A DNA stretch of 64,000 nt from Sulfuritalea sp. (GTDB taxonomy: Bacteria; Pseudomonadota; Gammaproteobacteria; Burkholderiales; Rhodocyclaceae). Shown in pieces: positions 40,943 through 51,552 of the stretch (the stretch's first letter is position 1; each line of letters begins with the position of its first letter). Made by a program: the position numbers and the translations under genes. The notes beneath the pieces are model-generated. The model saw nothing but the letters and a program-made list of their open reading frames with translations. It had not been told where the DNA came from and did no database searches. Location of the stretch: contig JALHPU010000013.1 of NCBI GenBank assembly GCA_022842325.1, positions 1-64,000 of the forward strand, given 5' to 3'.

Positions 40943-42669
40943 TCGAGATCCTCCAGCAAAACATGGCGCCGATCATGTTCGGCGGCCTGATCATCTTCCT
41001 GCTGATGGGCTATTCGGTGGCTTTCTCGCTGGCGGCCTGCGGCCTGTTCTTCGGCTGGCTCGGCGTCGAACTCGGCCTGCTGCCGCATTCGCTGCTGCAG
41101 GCGCTGCCGCTGCGCATCTTCGGCATCATGCAGAACGACACGCTGCTGGCGATTCCCTTCTTTACCTTCATGGGTCTGATCCTCGAACGCTCGGGCATGG
41201 CCGAGGACCTGCTCGATACCATCGGCCAGCTGTTCGGCCCGATCCGCGGCGGCCTCGCCTATGCGGTGATCTTCGTCGGCGCCATGCTCGCCGCGACCAC
41301 CGGCGTGGTGGCGGCCTCGGTAATCTCGATGGGCCTGATTTCGCTGCCGATCATGCTGCGCTATGGCTACGACCGGCGCATCGCCGGCGGCGTGATCGCC
41401 GCCTCGGGCACGCTGGCGCAGATCATCCCGCCCTCGCTGGTGCTGATCGTGATCGCCGACCAGCTCGGCCGCAGCGTCGGCGACCTGTATGCCGGCGCCT
41501 TCATCCCCGGCTTCGTCCTGACCGGCCTCTACGTCGGCTTCGTATTCATGGTCAGCATATTCAAGCCGGCCTATGTCCCCGCCCTGCCGCTGGAAGCTCG
41601 CACCATCCGCGAGGACGACGGCAGTGCCGGCCTGCGCTCGGTGCTGGGGCTGGTGGTCGTGTCTACCGCTGCCGCAATCGCCTACGCCAAGACCCGGCCG
41701 GCAGACACGGCGCTGGACGAAAAGATCGTGATCTCCATGTGCGTCGGTGTCGGCGTTGCCTTCGCGCTGGCCATGCTCAACCGCGTGACCAAGCTGGGCC
41801 TGCTCTCGCGCATGGCGGAACGCGTGACCTTCGTCCTGATTCCGCCGCTGGCGCTGATCTTCCTGGTACTCGGCACCATTTTCCTCGGCATCGCGACGCC
41901 GACCGAAGGCGGCGCCATGGGAGCCTCGGGCGCACTGATCATGGCCATGTCACGCCGCCGCCTGAGCATCAGCCTGATGAAGCAGGCGATGGACGCAACC
42001 ATGAAGCTGTCCTGCTTCGTGGTCTTCATCCTGCTCGGCGCCACGGTGTTCAGCCTGACCTTCCAGGCCGTCGATGGCTCGATCTGGGTCGAGCACCTGC
42101 TGACCGGCCTGCCGGGCGGCCAGATCGGCTTCCTGATTGTGGTGAACATCCTGGTGTTCTTCCTCGCCTTCTTCCTCGACTTCTTTGAACTGGCCTTCAT
42201 CGTCATCCCCCTTCTGGGACCCGTGGCGGAGAAACTCGGGATCGACCTGGTCTGGTTCGGGATACTGATGGCGGTGAACATGCAGACCTCGTTCATGCAT
42301 CCGCCCTTCGGCTTCGCGCTGTTCTACCTGCGCAGCGTGGCGCCGCACAACGAGTACATCGACCGCCTGACCAAGAAAACCATCGCGCCGGTGACCACCA
42401 CCCAGATCTACTGGGGTGCGGTGCCCTTCGTCATCATCCAGGTGATCATGGTCGGCCTCATCATCGCGTTCCCGCAACTGGTCACCGGCAGTGTCGAAGC
42501 GCCGAAAACCGACACGCAGAACATCCTGCTGGAAGCGCCGCCTGCGACCGAACCGGAGGTAACGGCAGACGGCAAGCAAGAGACCGAAGAGGCCAAGGCC
42601 GAGCGCGAGAAGGAAGAGGAAGACGATCCCGCCAAGGCCTTGCAGCAATCCATCAACAAGGGCAAGTAA
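40939..42669 (+). CDS. dctM: TRAP transporter large permease DctM with acidic cytoplasmic tail
   Basis: 576 residues, against about 430 for common DctM. The permease has the expected motifs (GLILERSGMAEDLLDTIGQLFGPIRGGLAYAV and ASGTLAQIIPPSLVLIVIADQLG). The C-terminus is an acidic, Lys/Glu-rich tail (about residues 520-576, ending DDPAKALQQSINKGK) that is predicted disordered. An extra region near residues 215-275 also adds length, as in the larger TRAP subfamily. Overlaps dctQ by ATGA. Confidence 0.9.
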   Translation: MIEILQQNMAPIMFGGLIIFLLMGYSVAFSLAACGLFFGWLGVELGLLPHSLLQALPLRIFGIMQNDTLLAIPFFTFMGLILERSGMAEDLLDTIGQLFGPIRGGLAYAVIFVGAMLAATTGVVAASVISMGLISLPIMLRYGYDRRIAGGVIAASGTLAQIIPPSLVLIVIADQLGRSVGDLYAGAFIPGFVLTGLYVGFVFMVSIFKPAYVPALPLEARTIREDDGSAGLRSVLGLVVVSTAAAIAYAKTRPADTALDEKIVISMCVGVGVAFALAMLNRVTKLGLLSRMAERVTFVLIPPLALIFLVLGTIFLGIATPTEGGAMGASGALIMAMSRRRLSISLMKQAMDATMKLSCFVVFILLGATVFSLTFQAVDGSIWVEHLLTGLPGGQIGFLIVVNILVFFLAFFLDFFELAFIVIPLLGPVAEKLGIDLVWFGILMAVNMQTSFMHPPFGFALFYLRSVAPHNEYIDRLTKKTIAPVTTTQIYWGAVPFVIIQVIMVGLIIAFPQLVTGSVEAPKTDTQNILLEAPPATEPEVTADGKQETEEAKAEREKEEEDDPAKALQQSINKGK

Positions 42670-42751
42670 GAAAAAAGTTGTGGTGTAGTATCCGGCGACA
42701 GGCCATTCCGGCACCGCCGTTTTGGTTGAACAACAACGAGGAGATTCATAC

Positions 42752-43867
<1,116 letters not shown>

Positions 43868-43903
43868 GGTATTTCAGTCCGGCCTCGCTGGCCGGCTGCC
43901 CGA

Positions 43904-43929
43904 ACAAACCCCGCTGCGGCGGGGTTTGT
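43904..43929. terminator. Strong hairpin after the TRAP operon
   Basis: Perfect arms ACAAACCCCGC / GCGGGGTTTGT, 11 bases each, with a TGCG tetraloop. A short T-containing tail follows on the plus strand (GTTTGTCATTATG). It ends dctQMP and lies downstream of the convergent PAS-GGDEF-EAL gene. Confidence 0.75.
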
Positions 43930-43931
43930 CA

Positions 43932-43975
43932 TTATGTCTCGACCAAAGGGAGAGACGGTATCCCCTGGCGGGATT
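43932..43975 (-). repeat. Two-hairpin dispersed element, copy 1
   Basis: On the minus strand: ATCCC, loop GCCAG, GGGATA, CC, then GTCTC / GAGAC around an 11-base loop, then ATAA. It shares the consensus TATCCC-loop-GGGATA-CC-GTC...GAC-ATAA with copies at 51505, 59513 and 59553. The second stem has a different sequence but pairs. It lies between two convergent genes. Confidence 0.75.
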
Positions 43976-44020
43976 GGCGGACGCAATGCTGCGATAGCTT
44001 CCGCAAGGCCCGGCCGCGGC

Positions 44021-47000
44021 TCACGCCCGCCGGGCAAACTCCTCGAAGCCTGCCACCGGCAGTGGCCGGCTGAAGAAATAACCCTGATAGGCATGGCATC
44101 CCGCCGTGGCAAGAAAGGCCTTCTGCGCTGCGGTTTCCACGCCTTCGGCGATCACCCCCAGCCCCAGGCTTTGTGCCAGCGCCACAATGGTTCTGGCGAT
44201 CGCCGCATCGTTGGGATCGACCAGCACGTCGCGCACGAAGGACTGGTCGATCTTCAACTGGTCCAGCGGCAGGCGCTTCAGGTAGGACAACGAGGAATAG
44301 CCGGTACCGAAATCGTCGAGCGCGAAGCCGACTCCCTTGGCTTTCAGGGCGAACATCTTCTCGATGACGTCCTCCACCTTGTCCACCAGTAGGCTCTCGG
44401 TCAGTTCCAGCTTGAGGCGGTTCGGGTTGGCGCCCGACCGGCTGATAATGGCCAGGACCTGTTCGACAAAGTCGGCCTCGTGGAACTGTCGGGCGCTGAC
44501 ATTCACCGCCACCGTCAGATGTGCCATCCCCGGCTGGGCCGCCCAAAGCGCGAGTTGGGCACAGGCAGTTTCCAGCACCCAGTTGCCCAAGGTCAGAATC
44601 AGTCCGGTCTCTTCGGCGAGGGGAATGAACACGGCGGGAGATACGGCTCCGCGCTGCGGATGCTGCCAGCGCAACAGCGCCTCTGCCCCCGTCACGCGGC
44701 CGTCGCCGACCACCTGGGCCTGATAGTGGAGCAAGAACTGTCCTTGCCGCAGGGCTGCGCGCAGATCCTTTTCCAGCGACACCCGCTCCATGACGACGGT
44801 CTCCATGTCCGGATCGAAGAAGTGCAGGACATTGCGTCCCCGGGCTTTCGATTTGTACATGGCGAGGTCGGCCTGCTTCATCAAGTCATCGACGCTGGCC
44901 TGGTGGCCGCGAAACAAGGTGGCGCCGATGCTTGCGCTGCTTCGATATTCGGTGCCCTGAAGCAGATAACTGCCGTTGAGCGCCGCGAGAATCTTGCCGC
45001 CCACGGCCTCCGTCTGCGTGGCGGCCTCGTCGAGGTTCGCACTCAGGCTGCCCAGCACCACGACGAACTCGTCACCGCCCAGGCGCGCCACCGTGTCGCC
45101 CTCGCGAACGCTGCCGGCCAGGCGCTGTGCGACCTGACTCAGCAGCATGTCCCCCATGTCATGGCCCAGGGTGTCGTTGAGGGTCTTGAAATTGTCGAGG
45201 TCGATGAACAACAGCGCACCATGGTTGCCGTTGCGGGAACTGGCGGTCATCGACTGACGCAGTCGGTCGAGCAGGAGCGTACGGTTGGGCAAACCGGTAA
45301 GCTGGTCGAAGAAGGCCAGTTCCCTGATTCTTTCCTCGGCGAGCTTGCGTTCGGTAATGTCCTGGTGTGCGCCGACGTAATGGGTCACCGTACCGCCTTC
45401 GTCCTTGACGGCCGAAATCGCCAGCCATTTCGGATAAATCTCGCCATTCTTGCGCCGATCCCAGACTTCTCCCTGCCAGGATCCGGTCCTGCGCAGGCTC
45501 TCCCACATCGCGGCGTAGAACGCGGCATCGTGCCGGCCCGATTTCAGCAGGCCGGGGGTCTTGCCGACGATGTCAGCGGCCGAGTAACCGGTAATTTCGG
45601 TAAATGCCTCATTCACCCGCAGGATCACGCCGTCGGGATCGGTAACCATCATGCCCGCCTGGGTCTCGAAAGCCGTCGCGGCAATCCGCAATTCGGCCTC
45701 GGCCGCCTTGCGGAAGCTGATGTCGCTGATGCTGCCGACGAACATTTTCCTGTCGTCCATCCGCGTTTCACTGACGCCCAGCTCGATATGGAATACCGAT
45801 CCGTCGCGATGCCTGCCCATCACGTCGCGCTTGCTGCCAACCACCTTGCGGATGCCGCCGCGCCGGTAGGCATCGAGGTAGCCGTCATGCGCGGCGCGGT
45901 ACGGCTCCGGCATCAGCATGTTGACATTGTTGCCGACCACATCAGCGGCGCTGTAGCCGAACAGACTCTCGGCGGACCGGTTGAAGGATTCGACGGTGCC
46001 GTTTTCGGTGATGGTGATCACGGCGTTGTGTACGCCATCCAGAACGGCACGCAGTCGCGTTTCGCTAGTGACCAAATCGAGCTCAATACGCTTGCGCTCG
46101 GTGATGTCCTGCACCGTACCGTGCGAACGCAACGGATTTCCGGCTAGATCGAAATCCGAGACGCATTTCTCCTGCACCCATTTGATGCGCCCATCGCTCA
46201 TGCGCAGGCGATGGGATATCTCATATGGCATTCGATTGCCGAGCGAATCTGCGTAGGCGCGGTTCACCGCCTCGCGGTCTTCGGGATGAACAGCGTCGAG
46301 GAAGGCCTGGTAGGTGGCGCCGAACTGCTGTGGGTCGATCTCGAACAGGCGGAAGATTTCATCCGACCAGATCAGCTTCCCGCTGACTATGTCGAGCGTC
46401 CAGCTGCCGACGCGGGCGATGCGTTGGGCTTCGTTCAGGTTCTCTGCGCTGGCGCGCAACTCGGCCTCGGCCCGCTTGCGCTCCTCTTCATTCTGCAGTA
46501 GCTTGAACTGCATGGCCGACAGGCCGGCAAGCACGCTGCCTTCCATCCCGGGCGCGACCTCGATGGCAGCGGTGAAGTCTCCCCGCCCGATCCTGAGGAT
46601 ATGCTGATGGACCTGCCCCGCCGACCCACCCAGAGTTTTGCGCAAGGTCGCATACGTCCGCCAGAGCATCAACATTGCGCCAAGAACGCAGATGACGAAG
46701 ACAAATCGGAGCAAGCGGGAATTGCGCTGGGCCAGATCGATCTGGTCTGCGGTGCGCCTGTCCATCGCCGCGTAGACCTCATTGATCGGCCTCATGATGG
46801 CCGCCTTGGCCCGATGATAGTCTGGGTCGTGCAGCATGCGCAGGGCGGTGACCCGCGCAGTGTCGGGTGCGGCGGACTCGACCAGTCTCATGGCGTCGAA
46901 TTCGATGGCTGTCAGCCGGTCGGAATCCGCCTTGGCTTCGCCCAGCTTGCGCAACTCGTCGTCCGCAAATCCTGCCTCACGCATCAATTCCAGCAGGGGT

Positions 47001-47362
47001 ACGGCATGCCCGCCTTGAGGCCGGGGCGCGTCGGGATCGGCCAGCAATATGTCCCAGTACGTCCCGGCGTAACCTGGCGGGCGCGGCCGGCGTCCGTCGC
47101 GAATTTCCAGTATGTCCTGGTAATAAGTCTTGTAGCGGGGATCCCCGGTCGCCACATAGGTTCTGGCCATTCGCGTCAAGTCGTCCGACGACTGGCGCAA
47201 CTGATCAGCCAGCCGGAAGGACTGGTAGCGTTCGGTATTGGCTAGATCAAGCTGTCTTTCGGAGTTGACGTAGATGCCGAAGGCCAGTGCCAGCGCCAGA
47301 AGCATCATCAGGGCCGACCAAAACCTGCGTGTATACCGCCGCTTTCCGTCCGTCGAAATCAT
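44021..47362 (-). CDS. Membrane PAS-PAS-PAS-GGDEF-EAL protein
   Basis: 1113 residues. Membrane helices near residues 17-35 and 218-236 flank a periplasmic helical sensor region. A HAMP-like linker and three PAS domains follow (approximately 300-420, 425-545 and 550-670; e.g. ARVGSWTLDIVSGKLIWSDE and ITGYSAADIVGKTPGLLKSG). The GGDEF domain has intact RLGGDEFVVVLG, and the EAL domain has EALLRW, DDFGTGYSSL and AEGVET. Both activities are plausible. It could feed the c-di-GMP-binding MshE encoded in this window (inference). Converges on the TRAP operon. Confidence 0.92.
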   Translation of the reverse strand: MISTDGKRRYTRRFWSALMMLLALALAFGIYVNSERQLDLANTERYQSFRLADQLRQSSDDLTRMARTYVATGDPRYKTYYQDILEIRDGRRPRPPGYAGTYWDILLADPDAPRPQGGHAVPLLELMREAGFADDELRKLGEAKADSDRLTAIEFDAMRLVESAAPDTARVTALRMLHDPDYHRAKAAIMRPINEVYAAMDRRTADQIDLAQRNSRLLRFVFVICVLGAMLMLWRTYATLRKTLGGSAGQVHQHILRIGRGDFTAAIEVAPGMEGSVLAGLSAMQFKLLQNEEERKRAEAELRASAENLNEAQRIARVGSWTLDIVSGKLIWSDEIFRLFEIDPQQFGATYQAFLDAVHPEDREAVNRAYADSLGNRMPYEISHRLRMSDGRIKWVQEKCVSDFDLAGNPLRSHGTVQDITERKRIELDLVTSETRLRAVLDGVHNAVITITENGTVESFNRSAESLFGYSAADVVGNNVNMLMPEPYRAAHDGYLDAYRRGGIRKVVGSKRDVMGRHRDGSVFHIELGVSETRMDDRKMFVGSISDISFRKAAEAELRIAATAFETQAGMMVTDPDGVILRVNEAFTEITGYSAADIVGKTPGLLKSGRHDAAFYAAMWESLRRTGSWQGEVWDRRKNGEIYPKWLAISAVKDEGGTVTHYVGAHQDITERKLAEERIRELAFFDQLTGLPNRTLLLDRLRQSMTASSRNGNHGALLFIDLDNFKTLNDTLGHDMGDMLLSQVAQRLAGSVREGDTVARLGGDEFVVVLGSLSANLDEAATQTEAVGGKILAALNGSYLLQGTEYRSSASIGATLFRGHQASVDDLMKQADLAMYKSKARGRNVLHFFDPDMETVVMERVSLEKDLRAALRQGQFLLHYQAQVVGDGRVTGAEALLRWQHPQRGAVSPAVFIPLAEETGLILTLGNWVLETACAQLALWAAQPGMAHLTVAVNVSARQFHEADFVEQVLAIISRSGANPNRLKLELTESLLVDKVEDVIEKMFALKAKGVGFALDDFGTGYSSLSYLKRLPLDQLKIDQSFVRDVLVDPNDAAIARTIVALAQSLGLGVIAEGVETAAQKAFLATAGCHAYQGYFFSRPLPVAGFEEFARRA

Positions 47363-47442
47363 CGTCTCTTGCGCAATTCAAGCTCGTAACTTCAATTCTA
47401 ACCGCCCGCTTGTGCACTCGCCTTGTCGCGCCATACCCCCGG

Positions 47443-48576
47443 TCAGGACGCGGCCAGTCGCCAGAGCGAAGTCAGTTCTGCCGCACGCGCCGCGTGCAGC
47501 GGATCCGTGGTGTCGGCCGCGCGCGGATGGCGCGGTTTGACGTCGCTGCGCCCGACAACTTTCAGGCCGGCATCGGCGAAGGCCGCCAGCAGTTCAGCAC
47601 GGCTGCGCAGGCCCAGATGCTCGGCCAGATCGGAAAGTATCAGCCAGCCCTCGCCGCCCGGCTGCAGATGATCGGCAAGCCCGCGGATGAATCCCGTCAG
47701 CATCCGACTGTCGGGGTCATACACGGCACGCTCGAGCGGTGTGCCGGCGCGGCCCGGAAGCCAGGGCGGATTGCACACCACCAGTGACGCGCGTCCCGGC
47801 GGGAACAGGTCGGCAGCGATTACGTCCACCCGTTCCGCCAGCCCGAGCCGGGTGATGTTCTCGCGGGCGCAGGCCAGCGCACGAGGATCCCGGTCGGTAG
47901 CGACGACGCGATCGACGCCGCGCGTCGCCAGCACGGCCGCCAGCACCCCGGTGCCGGCGCCGATGTCGAACGCCAGTTTGCAGCCGTCAGGCAAGGGCGC
48001 GGCAGCCACCAGGTCGACATACTCGCCGCGCACCGGCGCAAACACGCCGTAATGCGGATGGATGCGCGCGCCCAGGGCGACAACCTCGACGCCCTGCCTG
48101 CGCCATTCGTGGGCGCCGATCAGGCCCAGCAGTTCACGCAGCGAGGCGACGAAGGGACCCCTTGCCTGGCCGTAGGCTTCGCTGCAGGCCTGCGCCACAT
48201 CGGGTGCCCGTCGCAAGGGCAACCGATAGTCGTCGGCAAAAGGCAGCAGCAGCATGCCCAGGGTACGCGCGCGCTGCGCCTGCGCAAGCCGGTACAGATG
48301 GAAAACGGCGGCCGGAGCGGCGCCTGCTGCCGCCGCCTTGCGCGGCTTGCGATCGATACGCCGCGCCATGGCCTGCAGCAACTGGCGCGCATTCTGGAAA
48401 TCGCCGCGCCAGAGCAGCCCGGTGCCTTCGCAGGCCAGACGCCAGGCGGCATCGGCCGTGGTGCGGTCATCGGCGACCACCACCCGCGGCGGCGGCGGCA
48501 CACCGGCTTCCGAGTGCCAGCACGCAGTGTGTGCGACGCCATCCTCGTCCCAGCAGATGAGCGGAGCAACGCTCAT
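47443..48576 (-). CDS. Class I SAM-dependent methyltransferase (small-methyltransferase type)
   Basis: 377 residues. SAM motif FDIGAGTGVLAAVLATRG, with the catalytic signature NPPW in LVVCNPPWLPG of the N5-glutamine / RsmC-like MTS domain. The N-terminal half has no known domain (motif HPHYGVFAPVRGEYVDLVA). The substrate is not apparent; rRNA or protein glutamine are the usual ones. ATG at 48576 (MSVAPLICWDEDG), or 48594. Divergent from the spermidine-synthase-like gene. Confidence 0.8.
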   Translation of the reverse strand: MSVAPLICWDEDGVAHTACWHSEAGVPPPPRVVVADDRTTADAAWRLACEGTGLLWRGDFQNARQLLQAMARRIDRKPRKAAAAGAAPAAVFHLYRLAQAQRARTLGMLLLPFADDYRLPLRRAPDVAQACSEAYGQARGPFVASLRELLGLIGAHEWRRQGVEVVALGARIHPHYGVFAPVRGEYVDLVAAAPLPDGCKLAFDIGAGTGVLAAVLATRGVDRVVATDRDPRALACARENITRLGLAERVDVIAADLFPPGRASLVVCNPPWLPGRAGTPLERAVYDPDSRMLTGFIRGLADHLQPGGEGWLILSDLAEHLGLRSRAELLAAFADAGLKVVGRSDVKPRHPRAADTTDPLHAARAAELTSLWRLAAS

Positions 48577-48709
48577 GACGACGTCTTGGCGCAAGCCGGA
48601 CTGGGTGATAACAACACGAGCGCTCCCTGATGACCATCAAGGGCCGCATGGTACGTGGCCGGCGACCGGCTGTAAATTTTCCGTACAAATGGTCGCGCCA
48701 GTGCATAGC

Positions 48710-48731
48710 CGCCGTAGCGCCAGCGCCGACT
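48710..48731 (+). repeat. Copy of 22-bp dispersed motif upstream of the spermidine-synthase-like gene
   Basis: Core GTAGCGCCAGCGCCGACT, identical over 22 bases to the copy at 53905. It lies 42 bases before the start chosen at 48774. A related copy ends the same gene at 50107. Confidence 0.8.
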
Positions 48732-48773
48732 CTTTGCGTTAAAGTCGCGATCCCCGCCATCCGTCCTGCCGCG

Positions 48774-50114
48774 ATGCCGCCACGCCTGCTATTCACCATC
48801 GTTTTCATCGAAGGCTATTGCTCCCTCGGCGCCGAGATCATCGCCCTGCGCCGCCTGATTCCACACGTAGGCAGTTCCATCGTGGTCACGGCGCCGACCA
48901 TCGGCCTGTTCCTGCTTGCCCTGGCACTCGGCTACTACTCCGGCAGCCGCGTGGCGGAGGACTACCGCGCGGTCGTGGCGCGCAACTTCCTGATCTCGGC
49001 GGCACTGATGGGCGCCGGCCTGTCCGGTAGCAGCGTCAACTTCATATTTGCCGGAGCGCAGGCGGGACTGGCCTACCTGATTTTCATCGGCGCGATTCTT
49101 TGCCCGCTGGCCTGGCTGCTGGGACAGACGGTGCCGATCCTGACCAACCTGATGCGCGCGCAGCGCAGCGGCGAAGCGGCCGGACGCGCGCTCTACTGGT
49201 CCACGCTCGGCTCCTTTCTCGGCTCGGTCACCCTGTCGCTGATCGTCATGCAATTGTTCGGCGTCTGGGCCGCGGTGCTGCTCGGCGCCTTGATGCTGGT
49301 CGCCGGCGCCGCGCTGGTGCAGCGCCCGCGGCCGCTGGCGGCAGCCTTGCTGGCGGCAGTCAGCGCACTCAGCGTGGCGGCCAACCTCGGCGACCGGCAG
49401 CGTGCCGACACGGCCTATGCCGATTACGCCGTGGAGCCCGTGGTGCGCGAAGGCATGCTGTCGCCGCGCGCCTTCCTGGTCAACAACCAGAGCGCCTCGG
49501 TGATCGACAACAGCGAGCCGCCGCAGTATGCGCGCTACGTGCAGCACTTGCGGCGCATCCTGCTCGATGACCTGCGCTTCAGCGAACGCGACATCCTGGT
49601 GCTGGGCGCCGGGGGCTTCACCCTCTCGCAGCGCGAGCCCCTGAACCGCTATACCTATGTGGATATCGATCCGGCCATCCGCGCCATCGCCGAACGCGAT
49701 TTCCTGCGCGAAGCGGCCCGCGGCGAATTCGTCGCCACCGATGCCCGCCGTTTCGTGATCGAGACTGCGCGCCGCTTCGATGCGATCGTGGTGGATGTCT
49801 ACAGCGCCCGCACCTCGATCCCGGGCCATCTGGTGACGCGCGAATTCTGGCGCGATACGCGGCGCGCGCTAAAGCCCGGCGGCGTCATGCTGGCCAACCT
49901 GATCCTCGACGGCCAGCTCGCCAGTCCCTATGCGCGCAATCTGCTGGCCACCATCGAAAGCGTCTACGGCCGTTGCGCGGTAGAAGTGCTGGCCAAGTCG
50001 GCGCCGGTCAGCAATGTCATCGTCAGCTGCTTCGCCAGCGCGAGTGACGAAGCAATCCAGGTCTATGTCGACGAGCGTAACCTGGCCGACATCGACAGCG
50101 CCCGTTCGCCGTAG
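48774..50114 (+). CDS. Membrane-fused spermidine-synthase-like protein
   Basis: 446 residues. Six to seven N-terminal membrane helices (IEGYCSLGAEIIALRRLIPHVG... to VWAAVLLGALMLVAG). The soluble C-terminal aminopropyltransferase/methyltransferase fold has the SAM-like site DILVLGAGGFTLS and YVDIDPAI, and Asp in VVDVYSARTSIPGHLVT. This fused architecture is known but rarely characterised, and polyamine synthesis is not proved. The ATG at 48774 was chosen because the longer reading frame would include a dispersed repeat. Its TAG stop lies within another copy of that repeat (50107-50128). Confidence 0.82.
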   Translation: MPPRLLFTIVFIEGYCSLGAEIIALRRLIPHVGSSIVVTAPTIGLFLLALALGYYSGSRVAEDYRAVVARNFLISAALMGAGLSGSSVNFIFAGAQAGLAYLIFIGAILCPLAWLLGQTVPILTNLMRAQRSGEAAGRALYWSTLGSFLGSVTLSLIVMQLFGVWAAVLLGALMLVAGAALVQRPRPLAAALLAAVSALSVAANLGDRQRADTAYADYAVEPVVREGMLSPRAFLVNNQSASVIDNSEPPQYARYVQHLRRILLDDLRFSERDILVLGAGGFTLSQREPLNRYTYVDIDPAIRAIAERDFLREAARGEFVATDARRFVIETARRFDAIVVDVYSARTSIPGHLVTREFWRDTRRALKPGGVMLANLILDGQLASPYARNLLATIESVYGRCAVEVLAKSAPVSNVIVSCFASASDEAIQVYVDERNLADIDSARSP

Positions 50115-50128
50115 CGTCAGCGCCGACT
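50107..50128 (+). repeat. Copy of 22-bp dispersed motif spanning a stop codon
   Basis: Core GTAGCGTCAGCGCCGACT. The TAG inside the motif is the stop codon of the spermidine-synthase-like gene. With the copy at 48710 it brackets that gene in direct orientation. Confidence 0.8.
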
Positions 50129-50133
50129 GTTGC

Positions 50134-51471
50134 CTAATTGCCGGCGATCGTCATGCGCTCGACCAGGATCGAGCCGACCTGCTTCGAACCGCGCACCTCG
50201 ATGTCATTGCCGATGGCGGCAATGCCGCGCAGCATGTCGCGCAGGTTGCCGGCGATGGTGATCTCCTCCACCGGATAGGCGATCTCGCCGCCTTCCACCC
50301 AGTAGCCCGCCGCGCCGCGCGAGTAGTCGCCGGTCACGTAGTTCACGCCCTGGCCGAGCAACTCCGTCACCAGCAGACCGCTGCCCATTTCGCGCAGCAG
50401 GCCCCGCAGATCATGCCGACCGGGCTGCACCAGCAGGTTGTGCGAGCCGCCGGCATTGCCGGTGGTCTGCATCCCGAGCTTGCGCGCCGAATAGGTGGAC
50501 AGGAAGTAGCCCTGCAGCACGCCGTTCTTCACCACTTCGCGGTCATGCGTGGCAACGCCGTCGTCATCGAAAGGAGAGGAGGCGAATCCGCCGCGGATAT
50601 GCGGCCGCTCGCTGATCTGGACGAAGTCGGGAAACAGTTGCTGGCCCAGGCTGTCGACCAGGAAGGATGTCTTGCGGTAGAGCGCGCCGCCGGAAATCGC
50701 ATGCACGAAACTGCCGATCAGGCCTGCCGCCAGCGGCGCTTCGAAAATCACCGGACATTTGCGCGTCTTCAGCTTGCGCGCGCCGAGCCGCGACAGGGCG
50801 CGGCGCGCGGCGTAATCGCCGACCGTCGCCGCATCGGGAAAGTTCGCCGGATTGCGCTGCGAGACATACCAGTCGTCGCGCTGCATGTCATCGCTTTCGC
50901 CGGCGATCACCGAACAGGACAGGTAGTGCCGTGATGTGGCGAAGCCGCCCATGAAGCCCAGGCTGTTGGCGGATACAAAGTGCGCGGTCTGCGCCGAGAC
51001 GCTGGCGCCTTCGGAGTTCTTCACCATCGGACTGACATCGAAGGCGGCCTGCTCGCAACGGCGCGCGATATCAATTGCGGCTTCCACTGAAATGTCCCAG
51101 GGATGGAACAGGTCGAGATCCATGGTCCTGGTCGCCAGCAGCTTGGCGTCGGGCAGGCCGGCGCAGTCGTCTTCGGCGGTGAAGCGCGCGATCGATAGCG
51201 CCGCCTCGACCGAGGCCCTGACCGCCGCCAGCGAAAAATCGGAACTGCTGGCATGGCCGCGCCGCTGGCCGATGTACACCGAAACGCCGAGCCCCTTGTC
51301 GCGGTTGTATTCGATGGTTTCGACCTCCTGCCGGCGCACGCTGACCGACTGGCCGAGGCCTTCCGACACATCGACCTCGCAGGCCGTGGCACCCCGGGCG
51401 ACGGCGTGATCGAGCACCGTCTGCGCCAACGCGCGCAATGCCTCCTGCGAATGAGCAAAACCTTGTGACAT
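50134..51471 (-). CDS. pmbA: Metalloprotease PmbA/TldE
   Basis: 445 residues, full length. Typical PmbA motifs are VSVRRQEVETIEYNRDKGLGVSVYIGQRRGHASSSD and the C-terminal TGNAGGSHNLLVQPG, GLLVTELLGQGVNYVTGDYSRGAAGYWVEGG. In TldD/E complexes TldE lacks the HExxxH motif, as here. It helps peptide maturation and modulates proteolysis. Divergent from yjgA; a two-hairpin element lies in the 81-base gap. Confidence 0.95.
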   Translation of the reverse strand: MSQGFAHSQEALRALAQTVLDHAVARGATACEVDVSEGLGQSVSVRRQEVETIEYNRDKGLGVSVYIGQRRGHASSSDFSLAAVRASVEAALSIARFTAEDDCAGLPDAKLLATRTMDLDLFHPWDISVEAAIDIARRCEQAAFDVSPMVKNSEGASVSAQTAHFVSANSLGFMGGFATSRHYLSCSVIAGESDDMQRDDWYVSQRNPANFPDAATVGDYAARRALSRLGARKLKTRKCPVIFEAPLAAGLIGSFVHAISGGALYRKTSFLVDSLGQQLFPDFVQISERPHIRGGFASSPFDDDGVATHDREVVKNGVLQGYFLSTYSARKLGMQTTGNAGGSHNLLVQPGRHDLRGLLREMGSGLLVTELLGQGVNYVTGDYSRGAAGYWVEGGEIAYPVEEITIAGNLRDMLRGIAAIGNDIEVRGSKQVGSILVERMTIAGN

Positions 51472-51504
51472 GCGGGAACCCTTCGATTGACGAAGTTATA
51501 ATCA

Positions 51505-51550
51505 TATCCCACCGGGGATACCGTCCCCTGCGCAGGCTTCGGGGACATAA
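51505..51550 (+). repeat. Two-hairpin dispersed element, copy 2, in the yjgA leader
   Basis: TATCCC, loop ACCG, GGGATA, CC, then GTCCCC / GGGGAC (51523-51528 and 51541-51546) with a 12-base loop, then ATAA. It ends 2 bases before the GTG start of yjgA, so the right arm of stem 2 overlaps the place of a ribosome-binding site. A TATAAT precedes it at 51497-51502. Confidence 0.78.
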
Positions 51551-51552
51551 CC

